Source of the DNA: Paraburkholderia sp. SOS3
GTDB taxonomy: Bacteria; Pseudomonadota; Gammaproteobacteria; Burkholderiales; Burkholderiaceae
NCBI RefSeq assembly: GCF_001922345.1
Contig: NZ_CP018811.1
Span: 2,232,001-2,296,000 of the forward strand
Direction: 5' to 3'
DNA: 64,000 nt
Under the pieces are notes generated by a model that saw nothing but the letters and a program-made list of their open reading frames with translations, was not told the origin of the DNA and searched no databases. This document shows, piece after piece, positions 33,284 to 41,525 of this stretch. Position numbers and translations under genes: made by a program. How positions within the stretch are numbered: the stretch's first letter is position 1; each line of letters begins with the position of its first letter.

Positions 33284-35422
33284 ATGGATCAAGCCGAGCA
33301 GCTGCACGTTTCTCCGAACGCCAGGATCGACCCTGGGCTCGCGGCGTTAGTCGTGATTGCGGGCTTTCATGGGCTGCCGGCGGAAGCGGAGCAGCTTCGG
33401 CACGCAGCGGGCGGCAAGTCCACGCGCTTTGACGACCGCGACCTCGTGCTGTCGGCACGCTCGCTAGGGCTGAAGACGCGCAAGGTTCGCGTAGCGGAGG
33501 ATCGTCTTGCGAAGACGCCCCTTCCCGCGCTCGCGCTCGACAAGGACGGCGAGCATTTCATCGTCGCGGGCTGCGATGGCGAAAAGGCATTGATACTGGA
33601 AGCGGGCGCGAGCGCGCCGACCATGATCGTGCGCAAAACCGTCTTCGCGCGCTGCGGCGGCGAGATGCTTGTCTTCGCCTCGCGCGCGTCGCTCGCGGGC
33701 GACATGGCGCGCTTCGATTTTTCGTGGTTCATTCCCGCGGTCGTCAAGTACCGGCGTCTGTTGCTCGAAGTGCTGCTGGTTTCCGCGGTGCTGCAACTGT
33801 TCGGGCTCGTCTGGCCGCTGATGTTCCAGGTGGTCATGGACAAGGTGCTCGTGAATCGCGCATTCAACACCTTGAACGTAGTGTGCATCGCCTTGCTCGT
33901 GAGTTCGGTCGTCGAGGTGCTGCTGACCGGGCTGCGCAACTACGTGTTCTCGCATACGGCCAATCGCATCGACGTCGAACTCGGCGCGCGGCTGTTCCGG
34001 CATCTGCTGGCGTTGCCGCTCGCGTATTTCGTCGTGCGGCGCGTCGGCGATACCGTCGCACGCGTGCGCGAACTCGAAAACATCCGCAACTTTCTGACGG
34101 GACAGGCGCTGACGGCGGTGATCGACCTGTTCTTCTCGATCATTTTTCTGTGCGTCATGTTTGTCTATAGCGTGCCGCTCGCGCTGATCGTCGTCGTGTC
34201 GCTGCCGGTCTATGCGTGCGTCTCGTTGACGTTCAATCCGCTGCTGCGCGCACGTCTCGACGAAAAATTCGCGCGAGGCGCGGATAGCCAGGCGTTCCTC
34301 GTGGAGACCGTATCGGGTGCCGAAACCGTCAAGGCGATGGCGGTGGAGCCGCAATTCACGCGGCGTTGGGACAATCAGCTTGCCGCGTATGTGGCGGCCG
34401 GATTTCGCGTCAGCACGCTCGGCAATATCGGGCAGCAACTGATCCAGCTGATCGGCAAGCTCGTGAATCTGCTGTCGCTGTTTTTCGGCGCGCGGTTAGT
34501 AATAGAAGGCAAACTGTCGGTCGGCGAACTCGTTGCGTTCAATATGATGTCCGAGCGCGTTGTTGCGCCCGTGCTGCGGCTTGCTCAGCTCTGGCAGGAC
34601 TTTCAGCAGATCGGCATCTCGATGGCGCGCCTCGGCGACGTGCTCAATACGCGCACGGAACTGCCGCCGAGCCGCCAGGCTTTGCCGGCGATCAAAGGCC
34701 ATATCAGCTTCCAGGGCGTTCGATTTCGCTACCGCCCCGACGGCGCGCCGGTGCTCCACGATATCTCGCTCGAGATTCGCGCGGGCGAAGTGGTCGGCAT
34801 CGTCGGCCGTTCGGGCTCGGGCAAGAGCACGCTGACCAAACTGCTGCAACGGTTGTATATGCCCGAGGCAGGCCAGGTGCGCATCGACGGTATCGATCTC
34901 GCGCTCGTCGATCCGGCCTGGCTGCGCCGGCAGATCGGCGTCGTGCTCCAGGAAAACCTGCTCTTCAACCGCTCGGTCCGCGAGAACATCGCCGTGACCG
35001 ATCCGGGCACGTCGCTCGATCGCGTCGTCTACGCGGCACGGCTCGCCGGCGCGCATGGCTTTATCTCCGAGCTGCCCGAGGGCTACGACACGGTGGTCGG
35101 CGAGCACGGTGCGAACCTGTCGGGCGGTCAACGCCAGCGGATCGCGATCGCGCGCGCGCTGTTGACCGATCCGCGCATCCTGATCTTCGACGAAGCGACG
35201 AGCGCACTCGACTTCGAGACCGAACGCATCATCCAGCAGAACATGCGCGCGATCTGCGAGGGCCGCACCGTGATCATCATCGCGCACCGTCTGTCTTCGG
35301 TCAGGCATGCGAACCATATCGTCGCGATGGATCATGGCCGCATCGTCGAGCGCGGCGCGCATGAGGAGTTGCTCGCGCAGGGCGGCTACTACGCCCATCT
35401 GGTCTCGCTTCAAAACAGCTGA
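33284..35422 (+). CDS. Type I secretion ABC transporter (HlyB-like) with degenerate C39-like domain
   Basis: The 712-residue protein has three parts. Residues 1 to about 130 form a C39-peptidase-like domain in which the catalytic cysteine is absent (the motif reads VVIAGFHGLPAEAEQ), as in HlyB. A six-helix exporter domain follows. The ATPase has Walker A GRSGSGKST, signature LSGGQRQR, Walker B ILIFDEATSALD and the H-loop in IIAHRLSS. It exports an unfolded protein directly across both membranes with HlyD and TolC partners, which follow at once. Because its peptidase domain is dead, it should recognise a C-terminal or body signal rather than cleave a leader. The ATG at 33284 fits the family start. 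Confidence 0.93.
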   Translation: MDQAEQLHVSPNARIDPGLAALVVIAGFHGLPAEAEQLRHAAGGKSTRFDDRDLVLSARSLGLKTRKVRVAEDRLAKTPLPALALDKDGEHFIVAGCDGEKALILEAGASAPTMIVRKTVFARCGGEMLVFASRASLAGDMARFDFSWFIPAVVKYRRLLLEVLLVSAVLQLFGLVWPLMFQVVMDKVLVNRAFNTLNVVCIALLVSSVVEVLLTGLRNYVFSHTANRIDVELGARLFRHLLALPLAYFVVRRVGDTVARVRELENIRNFLTGQALTAVIDLFFSIIFLCVMFVYSVPLALIVVVSLPVYACVSLTFNPLLRARLDEKFARGADSQAFLVETVSGAETVKAMAVEPQFTRRWDNQLAAYVAAGFRVSTLGNIGQQLIQLIGKLVNLLSLFFGARLVIEGKLSVGELVAFNMMSERVVAPVLRLAQLWQDFQQIGISMARLGDVLNTRTELPPSRQALPAIKGHISFQGVRFRYRPDGAPVLHDISLEIRAGEVVGIVGRSGSGKSTLTKLLQRLYMPEAGQVRIDGIDLALVDPAWLRRQIGVVLQENLLFNRSVRENIAVTDPGTSLDRVVYAARLAGAHGFISELPEGYDTVVGEHGANLSGGQRQRIAIARALLTDPRILIFDEATSALDFETERIIQQNMRAICEGRTVIIIAHRLSSVRHANHIVAMDHGRIVERGAHEELLAQGGYYAHLVSLQNS

Positions 35423-35438
35423 TGCGGCGCGTCCGATC

Positions 35439-36860
35439 ATGAACCTTATCCGCTTGCAGGCGTTCGGCGATTTGCTGCGCAGCTATGGCGCCGTGTTTCG
35501 CGCCGCGTGGTCGATGCGCGCACAGTTCGACGGTGAAGCACGCCTTCCTTATGAGCGTGCGTTCCTGCCCGCCAACCTCGAGCTTGTCGAAACGCCCGTG
35601 CACCCGGCGCCACGCTGGGCGATGCGAATACTTGTCGTGCTCGCCGCACTGACGCTTCTGCTCGCCTTTTTCGGCAGGCTCGATATCGTCGCCGTTGCGC
35701 AAGGCAAGCTGATTCCGGGCGAGCGCGTCAAGGTCATCCAGCCCGCGATCACGGGCGTGGTGCGCCGCATTCTCGTCGAAGACGGCCAGCGCGTCGCGGC
35801 TGGCCAGTTGCTCATGCAACTCGACGCGACCCAGGCCGCGGCCGATTCCGACAATGCGCGGGCCTCGCGCATCGATGCGGCGCTCGCGGCCGCGCGCTCG
35901 CGCGCCTTGCTCGACGCCCAACTCGGCGCGCATGCGCCGCTCGTGCCGCGCGTCGACGGCGCGTCGGCAGCGCAGCAGGCGCAGACGCAGCATTTCGCGG
36001 ACGGCTTGTATCGCGAGTATCAGGACAAACTCGTCGCATCGCAGGCCGAGCTGCGCAAGCGCGAGGCGGAACTCGCGACGATCCGTGTCGAAATCGGCAA
36101 GCTTTCGGCGACCGCGCCGCTCGCACGCCAGCAGGCAAACGAATATCGCGCGCTCGCAGCCGATAAATACGTCGCGCAAACCGACTATCTGACCAAAGAG
36201 CAAGCCGCGCTCGACGCGGAACACGATCTTGCGGCACGCGAGAGCGGATCGCAGGAGTTGATGGCCGCGGTCGAGGAGCAGCGCGCCGATATCGCAGCGA
36301 TTACGTCTGCGTTTCGCAGCAAGCAGCTCGACGAATTCGACAAGGCGATGCAGCAATACAACCAGAGCCGCAATGACGAAACCAAGGCCGATACGCGCCA
36401 GAAGCTGCTGAGCCTGACGGCGCCCGTCGCCGGCACGGTGCAGCAGCTTTCGGTGCACACGCTCGGCGGTGTCGCGACCGCCGCGCAGCCGGTCATGGAG
36501 ATCGTGCCGGACGATACGCTCGAAGTCGAGGCCAACATCGAGAACAAGGATATCGGCTTCGTTCGCCCCGGACAAACCGCGCTCGTGAAGGTCAAGGCGT
36601 TTCCGTATACGCGCTTCGGCTATCTGAAGGGAACCGTCGTGTCGGTGTCGAACGATGCGGTTCAGGACCGGCGGCATGGCCTGATGTTCGTGACGCACGT
36701 ACGCGTGCCGACGAACCGGATTCGCACGAACGGCGCCTGGGTTCGTTTGACGCCCGGCATGGAAGTGACGGCCGAAATTCACACGGGCAAGCGCAGCGTC
36801 GCGCGGTACTTTCTCGATCCCGTCATCGAGACGGGCGAGGAGAGCTTGCGTGAACGGTAG
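35439..36860 (+). CDS. Type I secretion membrane fusion protein (HlyD-like)
   Basis: The product of about 473 residues has a single N-terminal transmembrane helix (MRILVVLAALTLLLAFFG), an N-terminal lipoyl/barrel half starting VAVAQGKLIPGERVKVIQP, and a long alpha-helical coiled-coil region rich in Ala, Glu and Gln (about residues 130-320). The C-terminal barrel half holds the HlyD signature (LEVEANIENKDIGFVRPGQ). It bridges the inner-membrane ATPase to the outer-membrane channel. It starts 16 bp after the HlyB-like gene and overlaps the outer-membrane gene by 11 bp, so the three are one operon. Confidence 0.93.
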   Translation: MNLIRLQAFGDLLRSYGAVFRAAWSMRAQFDGEARLPYERAFLPANLELVETPVHPAPRWAMRILVVLAALTLLLAFFGRLDIVAVAQGKLIPGERVKVIQPAITGVVRRILVEDGQRVAAGQLLMQLDATQAAADSDNARASRIDAALAAARSRALLDAQLGAHAPLVPRVDGASAAQQAQTQHFADGLYREYQDKLVASQAELRKREAELATIRVEIGKLSATAPLARQQANEYRALAADKYVAQTDYLTKEQAALDAEHDLAARESGSQELMAAVEEQRADIAAITSAFRSKQLDEFDKAMQQYNQSRNDETKADTRQKLLSLTAPVAGTVQQLSVHTLGGVATAAQPVMEIVPDDTLEVEANIENKDIGFVRPGQTALVKVKAFPYTRFGYLKGTVVSVSNDAVQDRRHGLMFVTHVRVPTNRIRTNGAWVRLTPGMEVTAEIHTGKRSVARYFLDPVIETGEESLRER

Positions 36861-38313
36861 GTCGAGGTTGCGCCCATCGATACGGCGATGGGGCATGCTC
36901 GCGCTATGGATGTCGTGCGGATCGCATGCCGCATGGGCTTTCGATCCGTTGCGCACCGGTTCGGCCGTGCCGCCAACGGCCGCCGCGCAGATGCTCGGCG
37001 ACGGGTCATCGGGAATCTGCGCATTCGGCGCACTGCCGAGCCCGCTGCCTTTGCAGGATGCCGTCGAACGGGCGCTGTGCAACGACCCCAGGACGCGCCA
37101 GGCCTGGGGCCAGGTCAAGCTCGAGGCCGCGCGCGTGGGGCAGGGCCGCGCTGCGTATTTGCCGAACATCAGCGGGAGTTGGCAGGGCGTGCGCGACGAT
37201 CAGAAGACCGATATCGACAACCTGCCGCAATTCAATTCGAACTTTCACAACTTCCTGCGCACCGAAAGCGTATCGCTGAGCTGGGTACTCTACGACTTCG
37301 GCGGTCGCGAGGCGGCGCTGAAGAGCGCGACCGAGTTGCTCGAGGCCGCGCAGGCGAACCAGCAGGCGGTGCTCGAAGCGACCTTTGCGAAGGTCGCGAA
37401 AGACTACTACGCGGCGCAGGCCGCGCAAGGCGCGTTTGTCGCCGCGCAGCAGATCGAACAGACCGCGAACGACAGCGTACAGGCCGCGACCGCGCGTGCG
37501 AACAAGGGCATCGCGCCGATCACGGATCAGTTGCAGGCGCAGACCGACCATGCGCAGGCGGTCGTGAATCTCGCAAAAGCGCAACGGGACCGGCAAGACG
37601 CGCTCGGTGTGCTGGCGAGCGATATGAATCTCGATCCCGATGCGCCGATCAGCTTGCCCGACGTCGGGGAGGGCGTGCTGCCCGATCAGGCGTTCGACGG
37701 ATCGATCGCCGACCTCATCGACGAAGCGAAGCGCACGCATCCGAGCGTCCGCGCGGCCGAGGCACGCGTCGAAGCCGAACGCGCCAAGCTCAGACAGACG
37801 CGCGCTGAAGGGCTGCCGAGCGTGAGTCTGGTCGCGCGGTACAGCCGCAACAACGAGCCGACCAGTTTCGAAGTCGGGCAACCGCAACTGCCGACGACCG
37901 GAAGCGAATGGTACGTGGGCTTTCAGGTCACGATCCCGATCTTTTCGGGCTTCATGAAGACGTATCAGGTGCGCGAAGAAGAGGCGAAAGCCGAACTCGA
38001 GAACGATACGCTCGACGCAACACGACAGCAGGTCGGTCTCGACGTCTGGACCAGCTACCAGGCGTTGCAGACGGCGACGCACAACCTCGATAACAGCGCG
38101 ATGCTGCTCGATATCTCGAACCGCTCGTACGCGGCCGCCGAGCATCGCTATACGGTCGGTGTCGGCAGCATCCTCGAACTGCTCAACGCGCAGACCGCGC
38201 TGGCCGGCGCGAAACGGCAGCGCATCGAGGCGCTGACCGACTGGCGTTCCGCGCGGCTACAACTGGCCGCCAAGCTCGGCGAAATCGGCATGTGGAGTCT
38301 GAGAGGCGAGTGA
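36850..38313 (+). CDS. TolC-family outer-membrane channel of the type I system
   Basis: The 487-residue protein has an N-terminal signal sequence (MLALWMSCGSHAAWAF) and two TolC-type outer membrane efflux repeats, each beginning near PLQDAVERALCNDPRTRQAW and ADLIDEAKRTHPSVRAAEARV. The start codon is GTG at 36850, inside the HlyD reading frame, indicating translational coupling. It completes a dedicated tripartite exporter and is unlikely to be the housekeeping TolC because of its tight position. Confidence 0.92.
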   Translation: MNGRSRLRPSIRRWGMLALWMSCGSHAAWAFDPLRTGSAVPPTAAAQMLGDGSSGICAFGALPSPLPLQDAVERALCNDPRTRQAWGQVKLEAARVGQGRAAYLPNISGSWQGVRDDQKTDIDNLPQFNSNFHNFLRTESVSLSWVLYDFGGREAALKSATELLEAAQANQQAVLEATFAKVAKDYYAAQAAQGAFVAAQQIEQTANDSVQAATARANKGIAPITDQLQAQTDHAQAVVNLAKAQRDRQDALGVLASDMNLDPDAPISLPDVGEGVLPDQAFDGSIADLIDEAKRTHPSVRAAEARVEAERAKLRQTRAEGLPSVSLVARYSRNNEPTSFEVGQPQLPTTGSEWYVGFQVTIPIFSGFMKTYQVREEEAKAELENDTLDATRQQVGLDVWTSYQALQTATHNLDNSAMLLDISNRSYAAAEHRYTVGVGSILELLNAQTALAGAKRQRIEALTDWRSARLQLAAKLGEIGMWSLRGE

Positions 38314-38684
38314 GCCGCAGCACGCGAATGCGCATTGCTTCGCGGCGCATTGCTTCGCGGCGCATTTCGCCATACCCGGAATACGAAATCAATTCGCACA
38401 TGTCGAATAATAATTGCATGTCGAATTAAATACTGACCCGGAATAAACGGCAATGAATTGATCCGGATTAACACATCTTGACCGGGATTCGATTTGAACA
38501 GATACGCAGGAATATCAACCAGGCTACGGGTGTTTGAATATCGATCGCGCCTGATGGGCGGCGGCCTTTCTCGCAGAAGAAACGACCTGATTGCGTGATC
38601 ATTTTCCAGATATTTCCTGTGTCGATTGCCGCATGCACTTGCAAATTCCCTGGATCCGTCTTTCTTTTTATTCTGGAGCGCAAC
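38314..38684. other. AT-richer leader region before the putative secreted protein
   Basis: These 371 bp contain no credible gene. Their base composition is clearly AT-richer than the flanking genes. A 15-bp unit CGCATTGCTTCGCGG is repeated twice in tandem at 38331-38360, with a partial third copy. CATGTCGAAT occurs twice nearby, around 38400. A long leader of this kind suggests the cargo gene has its own promoter and possibly post-transcriptional control, separate from the exporter genes. No confident -35/-10 pair was identified. Confidence 0.35.
38331..38366 (+). repeat. 15-bp tandem repeat after the TolC-like gene
   Basis: CGCATTGCTTCGCGG stands twice without a gap (38331-38345 and 38346-38360) and is followed by the first six bases of a third unit. 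It begins 17 bp after the stop codon. Confidence 0.6.
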
Positions 38685-39557
38685 ATGAACGAAACGCAAA
38701 GCGTACTGCAAAGCATGGCCCAAGCGTCGTCAAAGCCCGAGCAGATAATCAACCAGCCCGACGGCACCTCTGTCGTGTTGCTTCCGCAGGGCACCGCAGC
38801 CGAATCGGATCCGGTCATTCGTGAATTCTCGAAACCGGACGGTCAGGGGACGTTGCTCGAGCAGGTCGTCGACTTCCGTGCAGGGGGTTCCGATGTGTTC
38901 ATCGCCGACCCGAAGATCCTCGCGCAGATCGGCCAGATCGGCACCGTGTTCGGCGCGGGCAATGTGGGCGACCAGCTGGCGTCGCTCGATATCAAGTTTA
39001 CGGGTGCGAACGGCACCGGTAGCGCGACGTCGGGCACGGCCGTGACGAAGACTGGCGATACTTACCAGTTTGAACTGGCTGGCCTGCCGCCGGGCGAACT
39101 GGTATCGGTGCGGGAATTTTCCGGGCCGGGCCTGTCAGGCCAGATCGAGGAGACGATCAACGTGTTCAACGACGGCCGCGTCCAGTTCAATATGCTCGGC
39201 GGCAGCGGCCTCCCGAACGGCGTCAAGGCGATGCAGGAAAATTTCAATGAACAGGGCAATCTCGCGACGGTGCGAACCCAGTTGTCGAACGGCGAGGTAG
39301 TCGTCGAGGCGCTCAACTACGACGCGAGCGGAAAGGAGGTCTCGCAGACGGTGGAGACGTTCAACGCACAAAACCAGGTCGTGTCGTCCTCGACTTCGGC
39401 GCCGAGCGGTCCCACCCCTCCCCAGATTGGCGGGCAGGCGGCGATCCAGTCGATCATCGCGGCGCTGTCGTCGCTCAATCCGCCGGTGCCAGGCTCCGCT
39501 GTCGCCACGGCGAGCATCCCGTCGCACAAAATGACGCTGGCCGCCAGCGCGCATTGA
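38685..39557 (+). CDS. Putative type I secreted protein, non-RTX, 290 residues (unrecognised family)
   Basis: The protein has no cysteine and no tryptophan, no Sec or Tat signal, is rich in Gly, Ser, Thr, Gln and Asn, and directly follows the exporter genes; these features are typical of type I cargo. It lacks the GGxGxDxxx nonapeptides of RTX proteins. Four loosely related 20-residue motifs recur: REFSKPDGQG...VVDF (46-68), REFSGPGLSG...NVFNDG (143-165), ENFNEQGNL...QLSNG (184-204) and ALNYDASGKE...FNAQ (210-231), like short aromatic-x-x-x-G beta repeats. The last 55 residues are Ser/Ala/Pro-rich and end SIPSHKMTLAASAH, a plausible secretion signal. ATG 38685 has TGGAG upstream. Role unknown: adhesin, matrix protein or effector are all possible. 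Confidence 0.75.
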   Translation: MNETQSVLQSMAQASSKPEQIINQPDGTSVVLLPQGTAAESDPVIREFSKPDGQGTLLEQVVDFRAGGSDVFIADPKILAQIGQIGTVFGAGNVGDQLASLDIKFTGANGTGSATSGTAVTKTGDTYQFELAGLPPGELVSVREFSGPGLSGQIEETINVFNDGRVQFNMLGGSGLPNGVKAMQENFNEQGNLATVRTQLSNGEVVVEALNYDASGKEVSQTVETFNAQNQVVSSSTSAPSGPTPPQIGGQAAIQSIIAALSSLNPPVPGSAVATASIPSHKMTLAASAH

Positions 39558-39595
39558 ACGTCGGGTTCGTGGAAGTCTGAACGGTTTGCACCGCA

Positions 39596-39639
39596 ATGAG
39601 GCGGTCTCGCGTCAGCGCGCAAGACCGCCTCATGTTTTT
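39596..39639 (+). terminator. Rho-independent terminator after the type I secretion locus
   Basis: A 16-bp stem with one mismatch (ATGAGGCGGTCTCGCG against CGCAAGACCGCCTCAT, loop TCAGCG) is followed by GTTTTT. It lies 38 bp after the stop of the putative cargo gene and closes the transcription unit. Confidence 0.85.
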
Positions 39640-39933
39640 CATCAAGCCAGGCATCCCGTTTGCTCTCCTTGACGAAGCGAATCGCGTTAGCCACCGTGCA
39701 TGAAGGCCGTCGACAAACAATCGGCACAACTGCAAACCGCGACCTATACTTTTCGCTTGCATCGACCGGTGCAACTCGCGGTCAGCCCATCCACAGCTGG
39801 ATGCGCGCAAACCGCCGCCGCATGATCCTTGCTGCATGATCCTCGAAGGCGATCGTTCGCGCTGTCCGTAACGGCGCGGCGCTACGCGGCACCCGGTCGT
39901 TCCTGCGTCTGCCCTCTCAAAGGAGTCAGCTCG
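39640..39933. other. Gene-free region upstream of the Pao-like operon
   Basis: I see no supported gene here on either strand; it probably carries the promoter of the molybdoenzyme operon. The only firm element is the AAAGGAG ribosome-binding site about ten bases before 39934. Confidence 0.4.
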
Positions 39934-40491
39934 ATGCACCATACCGCGCCCCCGTCCACCTCGGCGAATCAAACCGTCGATGAGCGCCGCGACAGCACAT
40001 CCCCCGGCGTCACCATTCCGTCGTCCCCCACCATTGCCGTCGAACTGAAGGTGAATGGCGAAACCTGGTCGCTAGCGCTCGACCCCCGTACCACCTTGCT
40101 GGACGCGTTGCGCGAACACCTGCATCTGACCGGCACGAAGAAAGGCTGCGATCACGGGCAATGCGGCGCCTGCACCGTCCATGTGAACGGGCGGCGCGTC
40201 AATGCGTGCCTGTCGCTGGCGGGCACGCACGCAGGCGACGAGATCACGACGATCGAAGGACTCGGCAGTCCCGACGCGCTGCATCCGATGCAGCAGGCGT
40301 TTGTCGAATGCGACGGTTACCAGTGCGGCTATTGCACGTCGGGGCAAATCATGTCGGCCGTGGCATTGCTCGACGAACCGGTCGGGCCCGCCGACGCCGA
40401 CGTGCGCGAAGCGATGAGCGGCAACCTGTGCCGCTGCGGCGCCTATCAGAACATCGTGACGGCGATCCAGCGCGTGCGCGAGAAATCCTGA
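39934..40491 (+). CDS. paoA: [2Fe-2S] subunit of xanthine-dehydrogenase-family aldehyde oxidoreductase (PaoA-like)
   Basis: The 185-residue small subunit has two iron-sulfur domains: a plant-ferredoxin type with GCDHGQCGACTV, and a helical one with GYQCGYCTSGQ and GNLCRCGAYQNI. About 35 Ser/Thr/Pro-rich residues precede the first domain, but unlike E. coli PaoA I see no twin-arginine plus hydrophobic signal, so the enzyme is probably cytoplasmic. It passes electrons from the molybdenum site to FAD. First of three co-directional genes separated by about 10-20 bp. Confidence 0.9.
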   Translation: MHHTAPPSTSANQTVDERRDSTSPGVTIPSSPTIAVELKVNGETWSLALDPRTTLLDALREHLHLTGTKKGCDHGQCGACTVHVNGRRVNACLSLAGTHAGDEITTIEGLGSPDALHPMQQAFVECDGYQCGYCTSGQIMSAVALLDEPVGPADADVREAMSGNLCRCGAYQNIVTAIQRVREKS

Positions 40492-40501
40492 GGAGACCGC
40501 C

Positions 40502-41506
40502 ATGGAACTCTTCCAGCTCTCGCGCGTGAGCAATGTGCACGAGGCCATCGCCGCGGCAGCCGCTTCGTCTGACACGGAGCACGGTGCGCAGGTGCGCTTC
40601 CTCGCGGGCGGCACGACACTGCTAGATCTGATGAAACTGAATGTGGAGCGCCCGGGCCGCGTGATCGACATCAGCCGCCTGCCGCTCGATCAGATCGAGG
40701 CCACGTCCGACGGCGGCGTCAAGATCGGCGCCATGGTGCGCAATGCGGATCTCGCGACGCACCCCCTGATCCGCGCGCGCTATGCGGTGCTGTCGCAGGC
40801 CTTGCTGGCCGGGGCATCGGCGCAGTTGCGCAATATGGCGACGACGGGCGGCAACCTGCTGCAGCGCACGCGTTGCGTTTACTTTCGCGATACCACGATG
40901 CCGTGCAACAAGCGCACGCCCGGTTCGGGCTGCGCCGCGATCGGCGGCTTCAACCGCATGATGGCGATTCTCGGCGTCAGCGACGCATGCATCGCAAGCA
41001 ATCCCTCCGACATGAACGTCGCGCTGACCGCACTCGATGCAACGATCCACGTCGAAGGCACGAAAGGCTCGCGCCGGATCGCGATCGACTCGTTCTTCGT
41101 GTTGCCCGGCACGACGCCGCAACGCGAGACCGTGCTCGAAGCCGGCGATCTGATCACGCACGTCACCTTGCCGCCGCCGCCCGACGCAGGCCGTTCGCTG
41201 TATCTGAAGCTGCGCGATCGCGCGTCTTATGAATTCGCGCTCGTGTCCGCGGCTGTCGTGCTGGAAGTGAGCGACGGCCGTATCGAGCATGCGCGCCTCG
41301 CGTTGGGCGGAGTCGGAACGAAACCGTGGCATGCGACCGAAGCCGAGGCGGTGCTCGCCGGCGCGACCCCCGATGGCGCGACGTTCGCGCGGGCCGCGGA
41401 TGCCGCACTCGCCGGCGCGCGGCCGCAAAGCCAGAACGGATTCAAGGTCGAGCTTGCGCGCAGGTGCATCGTGCACGCGCTCGCGCAGGCGACTCGCAAC
41501 GATTGA
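40502..41506 (+). CDS. paoB: FAD subunit of xanthine-dehydrogenase-family oxidoreductase (PaoB-like)
   Basis: The 334-residue protein has the CO-dehydrogenase flavoprotein fold: FLAGGTTLLDLMK near the N terminus and ATTGGNLLQRTRC in the FAD-binding region. The segment RTRCVYFRDTTMPCNKR followed by PGSGCAAIGG carries three closely spaced cysteines, as in PaoB-type subunits that hold an extra [4Fe-4S] cluster absent from ordinary xanthine dehydrogenase. This argues for a Pao-type aldehyde oxidoreductase. Confidence 0.9.
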   Translation: MELFQLSRVSNVHEAIAAAAASSDTEHGAQVRFLAGGTTLLDLMKLNVERPGRVIDISRLPLDQIEATSDGGVKIGAMVRNADLATHPLIRARYAVLSQALLAGASAQLRNMATTGGNLLQRTRCVYFRDTTMPCNKRTPGSGCAAIGGFNRMMAILGVSDACIASNPSDMNVALTALDATIHVEGTKGSRRIAIDSFFVLPGTTPQRETVLEAGDLITHVTLPPPPDAGRSLYLKLRDRASYEFALVSAAVVLEVSDGRIEHARLALGGVGTKPWHATEAEAVLAGATPDGATFARAADAALAGARPQSQNGFKVELARRCIVHALAQATRND

Positions 41507-41525
41507 TTTTCGATAGGACTTCATT

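Noticed and set aside
38685..39557. RTX toxin or adhesin
   Set aside because: I looked for GGxGxDxxx nonapeptides and found none; Gly-rich spots such as GGSGLPNG are isolated.
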